Assembly: GCA_959606065.1 (NCBI GenBank) | Contig: CAUHHV010000007.1 | Location: 1-64,000, forward strand | Length of the DNA: 64,000 nt | From: an uncultured Collinsella sp. | Lineage (GTDB): Bacteria > Actinomycetota > Coriobacteriia > Coriobacteriales > Coriobacteriaceae | Reading direction: 5' to 3' | The notes under the pieces: generated by a model | Seen by the model: only the letters and a program-made list of their open reading frames with translations | Told to the model about the DNA's origin: nothing | The model's database searches: none | Translations under genes and position numbers: made by a program | In this document: positions 42,785-51,716 of the stretch, piece by piece | How the letters are laid out: each line of letters begins with the position of its first letter | Position numbering within the stretch: the first letter of the stretch is position 1

Positions 42785-43462
42785 ATGTCGCTGCGCGGTG
42801 GAATCGGTTTGCCCGAGCTGCCCATAAAAGAGGGCAAAGAGTTTCGGCTTGGCATTATGGGCGGCACCTTCGACCCGATTCATTACGGGCACTTGGTGAC
42901 TGCCGAGCAGGCGCGCGAGTCGCTCGACTTGGACGCTGTGCTCTTTATGCCGGCCGGCTCTCCTGCCTTTAAACTCGACAAACCGGTGACGCCTGCTGAG
43001 GACCGTTATGCCATGACGGTTCTCGCCACCGCCGCGAATCCGGCTTTTTTGGCGAGCCGTTTCGAGATCGACCGTCCGGGCGTGACCTATACTGCCGATA
43101 CGCTTCATGCCCTTCGCGACTTTTACCCGTCGCAGGTAAAGCTCTACTTTATTACGGGCGCCGATGCGATTATCGATATTGTGACCTGGCATGATGCCGA
43201 ACGAATCGCTGAGCTTGCTACCTTTATTGCGGCGACGCGACCGGGCTTTGATATCGATACGGCGCGTGCCCGAATCAAAGAGTCGGGGCTGCCGTTCGAC
43301 GTGCGCTATATTCAGATTCCGGCGCTGGCGATCAGCTCGACGAACATTCGTAAGCGAGTTGCCCGCGGCATGAGCGTGCGCTATCTTACGAGCGAGTCCG
43401 TGCTCGGCTACATTCGCAAGCGCAGGCTATATGCCGATTTGGGCCAAGAAGATTTTGAGTGA
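42785..43462 (+). CDS. nadD: nicotinate-nucleotide adenylyltransferase
   Basis: A 225-aa enzyme making deamido-NAD from nicotinate mononucleotide and ATP. The nucleotidyltransferase motif LGIMGGTFDPIHYGHLVTAE follows about 17 extra N-terminal residues. PAGSPAFKLDKPVTPAEDRY, TGADAIIDIVTWHDAERI and the C-terminal ISSTNIRKRVARGMSVRYL are family marks. It belongs to the common obg-nadD-yqeK-rsfS cluster. Confidence 0.95.
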   Translation: MSLRGGIGLPELPIKEGKEFRLGIMGGTFDPIHYGHLVTAEQARESLDLDAVLFMPAGSPAFKLDKPVTPAEDRYAMTVLATAANPAFLASRFEIDRPGVTYTADTLHALRDFYPSQVKLYFITGADAIIDIVTWHDAERIAELATFIAATRPGFDIDTARARIKESGLPFDVRYIQIPALAISSTNIRKRVARGMSVRYLTSESVLGYIRKRRLYADLGQEDFE

Positions 43463-43474
43463 TGGGGGGCTACG

Positions 43475-44083
43475 TTGTCGGTAGAGGATCAGTTTGAGGG
43501 CGATGAGCGCGCGCTGCTCAAGCGCATTCAAGAGCTGCTCGATGTTCGCATGAAAGATAAGCGCAAGCGCTATGTGCATTCGCTGGGTGTTGCCGAGACC
43601 GCACTTCATCTGGCCGAGGTCTACGGCGTTGACCGCTTTGATGCGGCTGCCGCCGGCTTAATTCACGACTGGGACAAGGTTCTTTCCGATGACGAGCTCG
43701 TGGCCCGCGCGCTTCACTATGGCATCAAGGTTGCCGGCTCTCCTTCCGCCGCGACGCCGCTTTTGCATGGCCCTGTTGCCGCCTATGAGCTTCCGCAGCT
43801 TTTTCCCGAGCTGTCACCGGCCGTTTTCCAGGCTGTCGACCGTCACACCGTGGGTGCCTGCGACATGACGCCGCTCGATATGGTGGTCTTTGTGGCAGAT
43901 GCCATCGAGCCCAACCGTCACGGCGACTATGCCCATGCGCTGCGCAAGATGGTGGGGAAGTCCTCGCTCGACGAGTTGTTCTTCTCCTGTTTTGCGCAGG
44001 GTCTGGTCTATGTGATCCAGTCCGGGCGCTATCTTTATCCCACGGCTATTACGATTTACAACCATTACGCCCAGCTGCGCTAG
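43475..44083 (+). CDS. yqeK: HD-domain hydrolase YqeK (symmetrical diadenosine tetraphosphatase type)
   Basis: A 202-aa HD-domain protein. RYVHSLGVAETALHLAEVYG gives the first metal His, AAAGLIHDWDKVL the HD pair (with an unusual Trp after it), and VDRHTVG a further His. YqeK-family enzymes hydrolyse Ap4A to ADP, and their neighbours are typically nadD and rsfS as here. TTG 43475 follows the nadD stop by 12 bases. Confidence 0.9.
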   Translation: MSVEDQFEGDERALLKRIQELLDVRMKDKRKRYVHSLGVAETALHLAEVYGVDRFDAAAAGLIHDWDKVLSDDELVARALHYGIKVAGSPSAATPLLHGPVAAYELPQLFPELSPAVFQAVDRHTVGACDMTPLDMVVFVADAIEPNRHGDYAHALRKMVGKSSLDELFFSCFAQGLVYVIQSGRYLYPTAITIYNHYAQLR

Positions 44084-44111
44084 CTCGGGTGTGTCTAGAA
44101 AGAGGTATTCC

Positions 44112-44567
44112 ATGGCCGACGAGACCATGACTGACGAGCAGATTCTTGAAGGTGTGGAGCACAAGAGTTTCGTTGCCACGTCCGACCGCACCGCCGCCTC
44201 GCTGTCCGCGAGCGGTGTCGCCGCCGAGGATGTCGCCCGCGCCGCCGCGCAGGCCGCCTACGACAAGAAGGGCGAGGACGTGCAGGTGCTCAACCTGACC
44301 GAGCTTTCCGACGTGTGCGACTACTTTGTGCTTGCCACCGGTACCAACAACCGCCAGGTCGATTCTATCGTCGACGAGATCGAGGAGAAGGTCGCCGCGG
44401 CTTGCGGCGAGCATCCGTTCTCCATCGAGGGCCGCGAGCAGAAGACCTGGATGCTCATGGACTACGGCTCGGTCGTCGTTCACGTCTTCACTCCCGAAGC
44501 CCGCGACTTCTACCGTCTAGAAAAGCTCTGGGGTGATGCCCCCCAGCTCCCCCTCGACCTCCTCTAG
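44112..44567 (+). CDS. rsfS: ribosomal silencing factor RsfS
   Basis: A 151-aa DUF143 protein that binds L14 on the 50S subunit and blocks subunit joining in stationary phase. The conserved core is AAYDKKGEDVQVLNLTELSD, then CDYFVLATGTNNRQVDSIVDEI and GREQKTWMLMDYGSVVVHVF. About 45 extra N-terminal residues rich in Ala/Thr precede it. ATG 44112 has AAAGAGG upstream; TTG/GTG-type starts at 44091 lack a site. It closes the unit, followed by a terminator. Confidence 0.93.
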   Translation: MADETMTDEQILEGVEHKSFVATSDRTAASLSASGVAAEDVARAAAQAAYDKKGEDVQVLNLTELSDVCDYFVLATGTNNRQVDSIVDEIEEKVAAACGEHPFSIEGREQKTWMLMDYGSVVVHVFTPEARDFYRLEKLWGDAPQLPLDLL

Positions 44568-44610
44568 TGGCTCATTTGATACGGCGCTTTTAGTTAGCCT
44601 CGCGCATTTT

Positions 44611-44653
44611 GCCGGGCAGTTGCGGTTTTCCGTACCTGCCCGGCTTTCTTTTT
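44611..44653 (+). terminator. terminator after rsfS
   Basis: GCCGGGCAG (44611-44619) pairs perfectly with CTGCCCGGC (44636-44644), then TTTCTTTTT. The opposite strand has no T-run, so it serves only the plus strand. Confidence 0.92.
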
Positions 44654-44665
44654 GCCCAAAGGCGG

Positions 44666-45919
44666 TTAATCGTTGAAGCGGGATTGGCGGCCGAAGGATA
44701 GGGCGGTGTCGCCGAACTTGTCTCGGACGGCGTCGATGGCGACGGAGAGGTCGCGTCGGTCGCTGGATTGGGCTCCGCGGTCGTCGACTTCGCAGAACAG
44801 GTCGGTCTGGATGCCGCCCTGATGGTCAAAGTCGCTCATCCCGATACCCGCCAGACGCACATGCATGCCTTCCTGCCAGATGTTGTCGAGCAGTTCGAGT
44901 GCAACCGCCACGAAGATGTTCTCATCGTCGGTCGGATGAGGCAGCCGGCGCTGTGCCGTACGCCCGCTGCCATACGAATACTTAAGCTTGAGCGTCACCG
45001 TGGCGCCCGTCAGTCCCTGACGGCGCAGGCGGCGTCCCACTGACTCGCCCAGCAGCGCAATCGCCGCTTCGATGTCCCCGCGCTCAGTCAAATCTTTCGC
45101 AAAAGTGCGTTCATTGCTGACCGACTTGATCTTGCGCTCTTCATCGAGACTCGTGACTTCAGAGATTTCGAGTCCCAGCGCACGCTGGCGCATGCGTTCG
45201 CCGTTGACGCCAAAAATAGAGGCCAAGGTGGATTCCGGCGCGCGTGACAGCTCGCCGAGCGTGTAGATGCGCATACGGCGCAGTCGCTCCTCGGCCGAGC
45301 GCCCGATGCCGCTCATGGCAGATACCGGCAGCGCGGCCAAAAAGCGCTGCTCGGTTCCGGGGCGCACGATGGTCAGCCCAAACGGCTTATCCCGCTCGCT
45401 TGCGATCTTTGCGACCGTCTTGTTGCAGCCCACGCCAATGGAGCAGGTCACTCCCAGCGCTGCCACGCGGTCGCTTATACGCCGCGCAACCAGTAGCGGG
45501 TCTTCGGGCGCAAAGCGACCCGGTGTGATATCGATAAAGGCTTCGTCGATGGATACGCGCTCAACGCGCGGCGTCTCCTCGGCAAGAATCGCCATGACCT
45601 GCGCGCTCACCTCGCGGTAGCGATCAAAGTGCCCGTGCGTCCAAATGGCTTGCGGGCACAAGCGCCGCGCCTCGGCCGAGGCCATGGCAGAGTGCACGCC
45701 AAAGCGACGTGCCTCATACGAACACGTGGACACGACGCCACGCGAATCGGCGTCTCCGCCCACGATGAGCGGCTTGCCGCGCCATTCGGGATGATCGAGC
45801 ATCTCCACGCTCGCAAAAAACGCATCGAGGTCCATCAGGCCCACCGCCGGACCCGTCCAGGGAGGCGGCGTGACGCCTGTGGCATCCTCATAACCGTATG
45901 TATGTTCGCGTCTTTCCAT
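44666..45919 (-). CDS. dinB: DNA polymerase IV (Y-family)
   Basis: A 417-aa translesion polymerase. GLMDLDAFFASVEMLDHPEW carries the first catalytic Asp, with GGDADSRGVVSTCSYEAR next. VSIDEAFIDIT holds the second acidic pair. SIGVGCNKTVAKIASERDKP and the helix-hairpin-helix SGIGRSAEERL follow, then the little finger with ERTFAKDLTERGDIE. A beta-clamp binding motif may lie near the end. The N-terminus has about 28 residues before the palm. A -10 box just 7 bases upstream of ATG 45919 suggests a leaderless message. It is the only minus-strand gene after 24.5 kb. Confidence 0.95.
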   Translation of the reverse strand: MERREHTYGYEDATGVTPPPWTGPAVGLMDLDAFFASVEMLDHPEWRGKPLIVGGDADSRGVVSTCSYEARRFGVHSAMASAEARRLCPQAIWTHGHFDRYREVSAQVMAILAEETPRVERVSIDEAFIDITPGRFAPEDPLLVARRISDRVAALGVTCSIGVGCNKTVAKIASERDKPFGLTIVRPGTEQRFLAALPVSAMSGIGRSAEERLRRMRIYTLGELSRAPESTLASIFGVNGERMRQRALGLEISEVTSLDEERKIKSVSNERTFAKDLTERGDIEAAIALLGESVGRRLRRQGLTGATVTLKLKYSYGSGRTAQRRLPHPTDDENIFVAVALELLDNIWQEGMHVRLAGIGMSDFDHQGGIQTDLFCEVDDRGAQSSDRRDLSVAIDAVRDKFGDTALSFGRQSRFND

Positions 45920-45925
45920 GTCATG

Positions 45926-45931
45926 AGTATA
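45926..45931 (-). promoter_or_regulatory. -10 box of dinB, implying a leaderless transcript
   Basis: TATACT on the minus strand, with its last base 7 bases before the A of ATG 45919, so transcription would begin at the start codon. No clear -35 or LexA box is visible. Confidence 0.4.
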
Positions 45932-46035
45932 CCGCGCAGCTCATGTGGGGTGCGTGTATGTGCTTGCAAATCCCGAATTCTTGTCTAAGATATGGATTTG
46001 CCCTCGACTACACCGAAGAAGTTGGTCTCACGGAC

Positions 46036-46064
46036 TTCACCTGCCCGCGTCGATGGCGTATTAT
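46036..46064 (+). promoter_or_regulatory. promoter of the rpsP operon
   Basis: TTCACC (46036-46041), a 17-base spacer and TATTAT (46059-46064). This leaves about 50 bases of leader before rpsP. A weaker alternative pair (TTGCAA...TAAGAT) lies about 70 bases upstream. Confidence 0.55.
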
Positions 46065-46120
46065 GTTCAACTGTTTGTTTGTAGTTGCAGCCTAAAGCTG
46101 CTTGGTTGGAGGAGTTTCCT

Positions 46121-46462
46121 TTGGCAGTCAAGATTCGCCTTGCTCGTCACGGCGCTAAGAAGCGTCCGTACTACCGTGTCGTCGTCGCCGATTCCCGCGC
46201 CCCGCGTGACGGTCGTATCATCGAGGAGGTTGGCCGCTACAACCCGATGACCGCCCCCAAGACCATCAACCTCGACCTCGAGAAGATCGCCGACTGGCAG
46301 TCCAAGGGCGCTCAGCTCACCGACGCCGTCGCCGCTCTGGTCAAGGCCGCCAACGAGGGCGAGAAGACCGAGACCGTCGTCAAGAAGTCCAAGAAGCAGC
46401 TCGCCAAAGAGGCCGAGGCCGCTAAGGCTGCCGCTGAGGCCGCTGAGGGCGCCGAGGAGTAA
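46121..46462 (+). CDS. rpsP: 30S ribosomal protein S16
   Basis: A 113-aa small-subunit protein. AVKIRLARHGAKKRPYYRVV, ADSRAPRDGRIIEEVGRYNPM and IADWQSKGAQLTDAVAALV form the S16 fold, followed by an Ala/Lys/Glu-rich tail. The start is TTG 46121, with GGAGGAG 6 bases upstream; the in-frame ATG-like start at 46085 would add 12 non-conserved residues. First gene of the rpsP-khpA-rimM-trmD unit. Confidence 0.97.
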   Translation: MAVKIRLARHGAKKRPYYRVVVADSRAPRDGRIIEEVGRYNPMTAPKTINLDLEKIADWQSKGAQLTDAVAALVKAANEGEKTETVVKKSKKQLAKEAEAAKAAAEAAEGAEE

Positions 46463-46465
46463 ATC

Positions 46466-46750
46466 GTGCCTGAGGTTGACGCTGCACAGCTCGAGGGTGA
46501 GGCAATGCTCTCAGATCGCATCGCCGATCTCGTCGAATATCTCGTTGTTCAGATCGTCGACGACCCGGATTCCGTGAGCCTTGAGGTCATCGATGGTGAC
46601 GACGCCTCTACGATTGAGGTTTCGGTCGCCGAGGATGACGTCGCTAAGGTCATCGGCCGTCGTGGCCGTACCATCAAGGCCATTCGCACGCTCGCCCGTG
46701 CACTGGCCGCTCGCCTCGACACTGCTGTCGAGGTAGAGGTTCTGGGCTAG
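46466..46750 (+). CDS. khpA: KH-domain RNA-binding protein (KhpA/YlqC)
   Basis: A 94-aa protein with a single KH domain: DLVEYLVVQIVDDPDSVSLE, VSVAEDDVAKVIGRRGRTIKAIRTL with the GxxG loop (GRRG), and a helix to the end. In other bacteria KhpA pairs with KhpB and affects cell elongation and RNA stability. GTG 46466 has AGGAG 7 bases upstream. ATG 46505, with GAGGG upstream, would give an 81-aa protein closer to the usual length, so the start is uncertain. Confidence 0.92.
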   Translation: MPEVDAAQLEGEAMLSDRIADLVEYLVVQIVDDPDSVSLEVIDGDDASTIEVSVAEDDVAKVIGRRGRTIKAIRTLARALAARLDTAVEVEVLG

Positions 46751-46754
46751 GACC

Positions 46755-47276
46755 TTGAGGTCCCAGTACAAAAACATCGCCCGTGTGGTCAAGCCGCACG
46801 GAAGGAAGGGGGAGGTCCTCGCGCAGCCGCTGCGGGGGCTTCCTTCTGTATTAGAGCCTGGTATGCGCGTCGCCCTGACGCCGCCGGCGCTCAAGCGCGA
46901 CCGCTTTTGCACGGTCGTGTCCGTCACCGATACGGGCGATGGCGATCTGGTCTCGTTTGAGGGCATTGACGACTTGACGGCCGCCGAGGGCATCACGGGA
47001 TGCTACGTGCTGGCAAATCGTGACGACTTTGAGCTCGATTCGCTCGACGCTGCCTATACCGACCTGATGGGTCGCGAGGTGGTCGACGAGCGCTTCGGTT
47101 CGCTCGGCACGATCGTCGAGATCATGTCGACGCTCGCTAACGATGTTTGGGTTGTCGAGGGCGATCGGTACGGCGAGGTACTGATTCCCGTGATCGATCA
47201 GGTCGTGCTCGATCTTCCCGACACAGGAACAATTTCCGTCCACGTTATGGACGGCCTGATCGATATGGACAAGTAG
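46755..47276 (+). CDS. rimM: ribosome maturation factor RimM
   Basis: A 173-aa factor for 16S rRNA processing near the 30S head. NIARVVKPHGRKGEVLAQPL is the family N-terminus, ITGCYVLANRDD and the PRC-barrel segment (LMGREVVDERFGSLGTIVEI, YGEVLIPVIDQVVLDLP) follow. TTG 46755 starts 4 bases after the khpA stop. trmD follows after 10 bases. Confidence 0.93.
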   Translation: MRSQYKNIARVVKPHGRKGEVLAQPLRGLPSVLEPGMRVALTPPALKRDRFCTVVSVTDTGDGDLVSFEGIDDLTAAEGITGCYVLANRDDFELDSLDAAYTDLMGREVVDERFGSLGTIVEIMSTLANDVWVVEGDRYGEVLIPVIDQVVLDLPDTGTISVHVMDGLIDMDK

Positions 47277-47286
47277 GGAGGACAAC

Positions 47287-48045
47287 ATGCTGATCGAGAC
47301 CCTTTCGGTCTTTCCCGAGATGTTTGAGCCCGTCATGTCCACATCGATCTTGGGCCGCGCCCGCAAGGCCGGCCTTTTTGATTTCAAGGCGTATAACCTG
47401 CGCGACTGGACGCACGACCGCCATCGTACCGTCGATGACGAGCCGTACGGCGGCGGGCAGGGCATGCTCATGAAGGTCGAGCCTATCGCCGAGGCCATCG
47501 AGGCCATTAGCGCGGAGGGCCCCAAGCCCACGGTGGTGTTCTTCACTCCCTGCGGCGAACCCTTTACGCAGCATGTGGCCGAGCGCCTGCTCAAAAGTGA
47601 GCGCCTGCTGTTTGTGTGCAGCCGCTACGAGGGCGTCGACGAGCGCGCGTATGCGTATGCCGATGAGCGTCTGTCGATCGGCGACTACGTGCTCACGGGC
47701 GGCGAGCTTCCCGCTATGGTCGTTGCCGATGCCGTCGTACGCCTGATTCCCGGCGCCCTGGGCGACGAGATGAGCAATGTGGACGAGTCATTCTCGACCG
47801 CCGAGGACGGAGGACTGCTCGAGTACGCGCAGTACACCCGCCCCGCCGAGTTCAACGGCGAGGGCGTGCCGCCGGTGCTTGTGAGCGGCGATCACGCCAA
47901 GGTCGATGCCTGGCGTCGTAAGAACGCCATCGAGCGTACCTGCCGCTGGCGCCCCGACCTGATCGAGACAGCGCGGCTCACGCCCGAGGAGCGCGCTTAC
48001 GCGCAGGAGATTTTGGACGCTTCGTATTCGCAGAGCGAGGAGTGA
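47287..48045 (+). CDS. trmD: tRNA (guanine-37-N1)-methyltransferase
   Basis: A 252-aa SPOUT-class methylase making m1G37 in tRNAs, which prevents frameshifting. ETLSVFPEMFEPVMSTSILG, FKAYNLRDWTHDRHRTVDD, PYGGGQGMLMKVEPI, the knot region CSRYEGVDERA and SIGDYVLTGGELPAMVV are all present, as is YTRPAEFNGEGVPPVL. Its end lies next to lepB. Confidence 0.97.
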   Translation: MLIETLSVFPEMFEPVMSTSILGRARKAGLFDFKAYNLRDWTHDRHRTVDDEPYGGGQGMLMKVEPIAEAIEAISAEGPKPTVVFFTPCGEPFTQHVAERLLKSERLLFVCSRYEGVDERAYAYADERLSIGDYVLTGGELPAMVVADAVVRLIPGALGDEMSNVDESFSTAEDGGLLEYAQYTRPAEFNGEGVPPVLVSGDHAKVDAWRRKNAIERTCRWRPDLIETARLTPEERAYAQEILDASYSQSEE

Positions 48046-48047
48046 GA

Positions 48048-48611
48048 ATGGTTCCTACGCAACATTCCGCGTTGAGGGGTGCTTTTGAGTGGATCGCGGT
48101 CATCGCGATCGCACTGGTCGCCACCTTCTTGATTCGCTCGTTTGTGGTCGAGCCCTTTGTGGTGCCCACCGGCTCTATGGAGGACACAATCGAGATTGGC
48201 GACCAGATCCTGGCGCAAAAGGTGAGCCTCGAGCTCGGTCAGCCCGTCAAGCAGGGCGATATCGTGGTGTTTCACAACCCCGATGGCACCTCCGAGCATG
48301 ATGTTCTTGTCAAGCGCGTTATTGCCACGGCCGGCCAGACGGTCGACCTGCAGGATGGCAAGGTGGTCGTTGACGACCAAGCGCTCGACGAGGACTATAC
48401 GACGGGCATGAGCTGGCCACTTTCGGTCCAAGCGCCCGGCGCTCAGGTAAGCTATCCCTACACCGTTCCCGACGGGTGCGTGTGGGTGATGGGCGACAAC
48501 CGCGAAAACTCTGCCGACTCACGCTACTTTGGTCCCGTCGATCGCTCTGATTTGATCGCTGTGGCGCTTGTGCGCTACTGGCCGCTCAACCGCATCGGCG
48601 CTATCGACTAA
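48048..48611 (+). CDS. lepB: signal peptidase I
   Basis: A 187-aa membrane protease that removes signal peptides of secreted proteins. One membrane span (AVIAIALVATFLIRSFVV-like, residues 14-32) precedes the catalytic Ser in PTGSMEDTIEIGD. The catalytic Lys lies in VLVKRVIATAG, and the GDNRENSADSRYFGPV box is near the end. ATG 48048 has GAGGAG 5 bases upstream; GTG 48042 is in frame but overlaps that site. Placement after trmD, before rplS, is familiar from Actinobacteria. Confidence 0.95.
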   Translation: MVPTQHSALRGAFEWIAVIAIALVATFLIRSFVVEPFVVPTGSMEDTIEIGDQILAQKVSLELGQPVKQGDIVVFHNPDGTSEHDVLVKRVIATAGQTVDLQDGKVVVDDQALDEDYTTGMSWPLSVQAPGAQVSYPYTVPDGCVWVMGDNRENSADSRYFGPVDRSDLIAVALVRYWPLNRIGAID

Positions 48612-48670
48612 AAACCGCTATAGTACAGTACCTAACCGTGTAATCGTTTCGACGAGGGGATATTAGAGGC

Positions 48671-49582
48671 ATGAACGCTTCATCGCTTTCCTTCCAAGAC
48701 ATCATCCTGCGCCTCCAGCAGTACTGGGGCGAGCAGGGCTGCGTCATTATGCAGCCCTATGACTCCGAGGTCGGTGCCGGTACCTTCCATACCGCGACCA
48801 CGCTGCGCTCGCTCGGTCCCGCCGAGTGGCGCACCTGCTATGCGCAGCCCTGCCGCCGTCCCGCCGACGGCCGCTACGGCGAGAACCCCAACCGCATGCA
48901 GCACTACTATCAGTTCCAGGTGCTCATCAAGCCGTCGCCGGTCAACGCCCAGGAGCTCTACCTAGGTTCGCTGGCCGCCATTGGCCTGGATCCCAACGAC
49001 CATGACGTCCGCTTTGTCGAGGACGACTGGGAGAGCCCGACGCTCGGCGCCTGGGGCCTTGGCTGGGAGGTCTGGCTCAACGGCATGGAGGTCACGCAGT
49101 TTACGTACTTCCAGCAGGTGGGCGGCATCGAGGTCGATCCCGTGCCCGTCGAGATCACCTATGGCCTGGAGCGCATTGCCATGTACGCTCAGGGCGTCAA
49201 CTCCGTCTACGACCTGGTGTGGAGCTACCTGCCCGACGGAACGCCCATGACCTATGGCGACGTGTTCCTCGAGAACGAGCGCGAGTTCAGTGCCTATAAC
49301 TTTGAGGTCGCCAACGTCGAGATGATGCGTCAGAAGTTTGACGACTACGAGGCCGAGTGCCACTCCTGCCTGGAGCGCAAGCTGCCGCTGCCGGCATATG
49401 ACTGCGTCATGAAGTGCAGCCACGCCTTCAACCTGCTCGATGCCCGTGGCGCCCTGTCCGCGGTCGAGCGCGCTAACTACATCCTGCGCGTCCGCGCCGT
49501 CGCTAAGGCGTGCTGCGAGGCCTATATGGCCGAGGTCGCCGAAGTCAACGAGAATGCCGATCAGGAAGGCGAGGTGGCGTAA
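48671..49582 (+). CDS. glyQ: glycyl-tRNA synthetase alpha subunit
   Basis: A 303-aa catalytic subunit of the alpha2-beta2 bacterial GlyRS. SFQDIILRLQQYWGEQGCVI, QPYDSEVGAGTFHTATTLRS, CYAQPCRRPADGRYGENPNR and WGLGWEVWLNGMEVTQFTYF form the class II active site. It charges tRNA-Gly with glycine. A good site (AGAGG) precedes ATG 48671. glyS begins 3 bases after the stop. Confidence 0.97.
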   Translation: MNASSLSFQDIILRLQQYWGEQGCVIMQPYDSEVGAGTFHTATTLRSLGPAEWRTCYAQPCRRPADGRYGENPNRMQHYYQFQVLIKPSPVNAQELYLGSLAAIGLDPNDHDVRFVEDDWESPTLGAWGLGWEVWLNGMEVTQFTYFQQVGGIEVDPVPVEITYGLERIAMYAQGVNSVYDLVWSYLPDGTPMTYGDVFLENEREFSAYNFEVANVEMMRQKFDDYEAECHSCLERKLPLPAYDCVMKCSHAFNLLDARGALSAVERANYILRVRAVAKACCEAYMAEVAEVNENADQEGEVA

Positions 49583-49585
49583 GCC

Positions 49586-51682
49586 ATGGCAGACGCTAAG
49601 GATTTCCTGTTTGAGATCGGTACGGAGGAGATGCCCTCCGCGCCGCTGAACAATGCCGTCAAGCAGCTTGGCACCATGATCGCCAAGGGTCTCGACGAGG
49701 CCGGTCTGGCCCACGGCGAGGTCCGCGTGATCTCGAGCCCGCGTCGCCTGGCTGCGCTCGTGGCTAACGTCGCCACCGCGACCGATGAGGTTCACGAGGT
49801 CAAGCGTGGCCCCGCGGCCAACATTGCCTTCGACGCTGACGGTAACGCCACCAAGGCCGCCCAGGGCTTTGCCCGCAAGTGCGGTGTGGCTGCCGAGGAC
49901 CTGGTCCGTCGCGAGGACACCGACGGTCGCGAGTATGTGTTCGCCGAGAAGAATATTCCCTCCGCACCGGCTACGCCGATTCTGACTGCTCTGTGCGAGA
50001 AGACCATCGCCGGCCTGCAGTGGCCCAACTACCGCAGCCAGCGCTGGGGCCACGAGCACGCGACGTTCGTGCGTCCGGTCCGTTGGATCTGCTGCCTTCT
50101 GGGCGAGGATGTTGTGCCCGTGTCGTTTGCCGACGTGACGAGTGGCAACACCACGCGCGGTCATCGCGTACTTGGCCCTGGTGACCATGTGGTTGCCAGC
50201 CCCGCCGTTTACGAGCAGGTGCTCGAGGACGCCGGCGTGCTTTCTGCCGAGCGCCGTCGTGAGGCCATCCTCGCCGGTATCGCCGAGGTCGAGGCCGCCC
50301 GTCCCGGCTGCCATGTCGATACGCCCAAGAAGGTCTTCGAGGAGGTTATTAACCTCTGCGAGTGGCCGACGGTGCTCGTCGGTACCTTCGATGAGGAGTT
50401 CCTCAAGGTCCCGCACGAGATTATCTGCGAGTCCATGCTCACCAACCAGCGCTACTTCCCGATCTATGACGGCGAGGGCAAGCTCACGCGTGAGTTCGTG
50501 GTCGTTTCCAACAGCAAGCCCGAGAATGCCGAGCGCGTGATTGACGGCAACGAGCGCGTCGTGCGCGCCCGTCTGGACGACGCCAAGTTCTTCTACGAGG
50601 AGGACCTGAAGATCTCCCTCGACGAGTTCCGCGAGCGTCTGGCCAAGGTCGCCTTCCAGGAGAAGCTCGGTAGCGTGCTCGCCAAGTCCGAGCGCATTGA
50701 GCAACTCGCGCTTGCCATCGCTCGCGAGGCCCATCTGGGCGCCCACCTGGCCGCCGACGCTGCTCGCGCCGCGCACCTGTGCAAGGCCGACCTGGTGTCT
50801 AACGCCGTCGTCGAGTTCACGAGCCAGCAGGGCGTGATGGGCGGTTACTACGCCATCGCGATGGGGGAGAACGACGAGGTCGCTCATGCTATTCGCGATC
50901 ACTATCGTCCTCGCTTTGCCGGTGACGAGCTGCCCGAGGGCACCGCTGGCTGCATCGTGGCCTGTGCTGACAAGCTCGATACCATCGCCGGTATCTTTGC
51001 CATCGGCGAGCCCCCGACCGGCTCTTCGGACCCCTACGCGCTGCGTCGTGCCGCTATCGGCATCATCAACATCCTGCGCGACCGCCTGCCGATCGACCCC
51101 ACGTCGCTCATCGACTTCGCCCTCGAGCTCTATAGCGAGCAGGGCATTGAGTTCGACGCCGCCGAGGTCGCCCAGCAGGTTCGTGACTTCTTCCATGGCC
51201 GCCTGGTGAGCATGGCCCGCGACGAAAAGATCCCGGCCGATACCGTTGCCGCCGTCTCCGCGGTGCACATCATCGCTCCGTCCGTCTTCTTCGCCCGCTG
51301 CGCCGCCCTCGACGAGGCCCGCAAGAACGACGCCGAGACGTTCGACAACCTTGCGACCGCCTATGCTCGCGCCGCGCATATCTCCAAGCCCGAGCTGGGC
51401 GTGGAGTACGACCGCAGACTGATGGGCGAGGTCGAGCTTGCGCTCGCCGACGCCTCCGAGGCTGCTCAGACCGCTGTCGATGCCGCCCTTGCTACCGAGG
51501 ATTATCCGGCCGCATTTGCTGCCCTCGCCGCCCTGCGCGCGCCCATCGACCGTTTCTTCGACGAGGTCATGGTCATGGACAAGGACGAGCAGCTCCGCGA
51601 TAATCGCCTTAAGCTGCTCAACCGCTTCGAGGCCGTTTTCTCCGGCATCGCCAACATCGGTGAGCTTGCTCGTAAAAAGTAA
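49586..51682 (+). CDS. glyS: glycyl-tRNA synthetase beta subunit
   Basis: A 698-aa tRNA-binding subunit of GlyRS. FLFEIGTEEMPSAPLNNAVKQL starts the protein. ISSPRRLAALV, RWGHEHATFVRPVRWI, YFPIYDGEGKLTREFVVVSN, the HD-like domain near VEFTSQQGVMGGYYA, and the C-terminal DALR-like anticodon domain ending in FFDEVMVMDKDEQLRDNRL are recognisable. The length is typical. Confidence 0.97.
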   Translation: MADAKDFLFEIGTEEMPSAPLNNAVKQLGTMIAKGLDEAGLAHGEVRVISSPRRLAALVANVATATDEVHEVKRGPAANIAFDADGNATKAAQGFARKCGVAAEDLVRREDTDGREYVFAEKNIPSAPATPILTALCEKTIAGLQWPNYRSQRWGHEHATFVRPVRWICCLLGEDVVPVSFADVTSGNTTRGHRVLGPGDHVVASPAVYEQVLEDAGVLSAERRREAILAGIAEVEAARPGCHVDTPKKVFEEVINLCEWPTVLVGTFDEEFLKVPHEIICESMLTNQRYFPIYDGEGKLTREFVVVSNSKPENAERVIDGNERVVRARLDDAKFFYEEDLKISLDEFRERLAKVAFQEKLGSVLAKSERIEQLALAIAREAHLGAHLAADAARAAHLCKADLVSNAVVEFTSQQGVMGGYYAIAMGENDEVAHAIRDHYRPRFAGDELPEGTAGCIVACADKLDTIAGIFAIGEPPTGSSDPYALRRAAIGIINILRDRLPIDPTSLIDFALELYSEQGIEFDAAEVAQQVRDFFHGRLVSMARDEKIPADTVAAVSAVHIIAPSVFFARCAALDEARKNDAETFDNLATAYARAAHISKPELGVEYDRRLMGEVELALADASEAAQTAVDAALATEDYPAAFAALAALRAPIDRFFDEVMVMDKDEQLRDNRLKLLNRFEAVFSGIANIGELARKK

Positions 51683-51716
51683 GCCAGCCTGCGCGTAAGC
51701 GCAAAAGGAGCCCCGC

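Noticed and set aside
41318..43192. Long antisense open frame across obg and nadD
   Set aside because: Shadow frame with no ribosome site or recognisable domain.
45894..45914. SOS (LexA) box in the dinB 5' region
   Set aside because: Only a half-site-like GAACAT is seen and it lies within coding sequence; the second half does not match.
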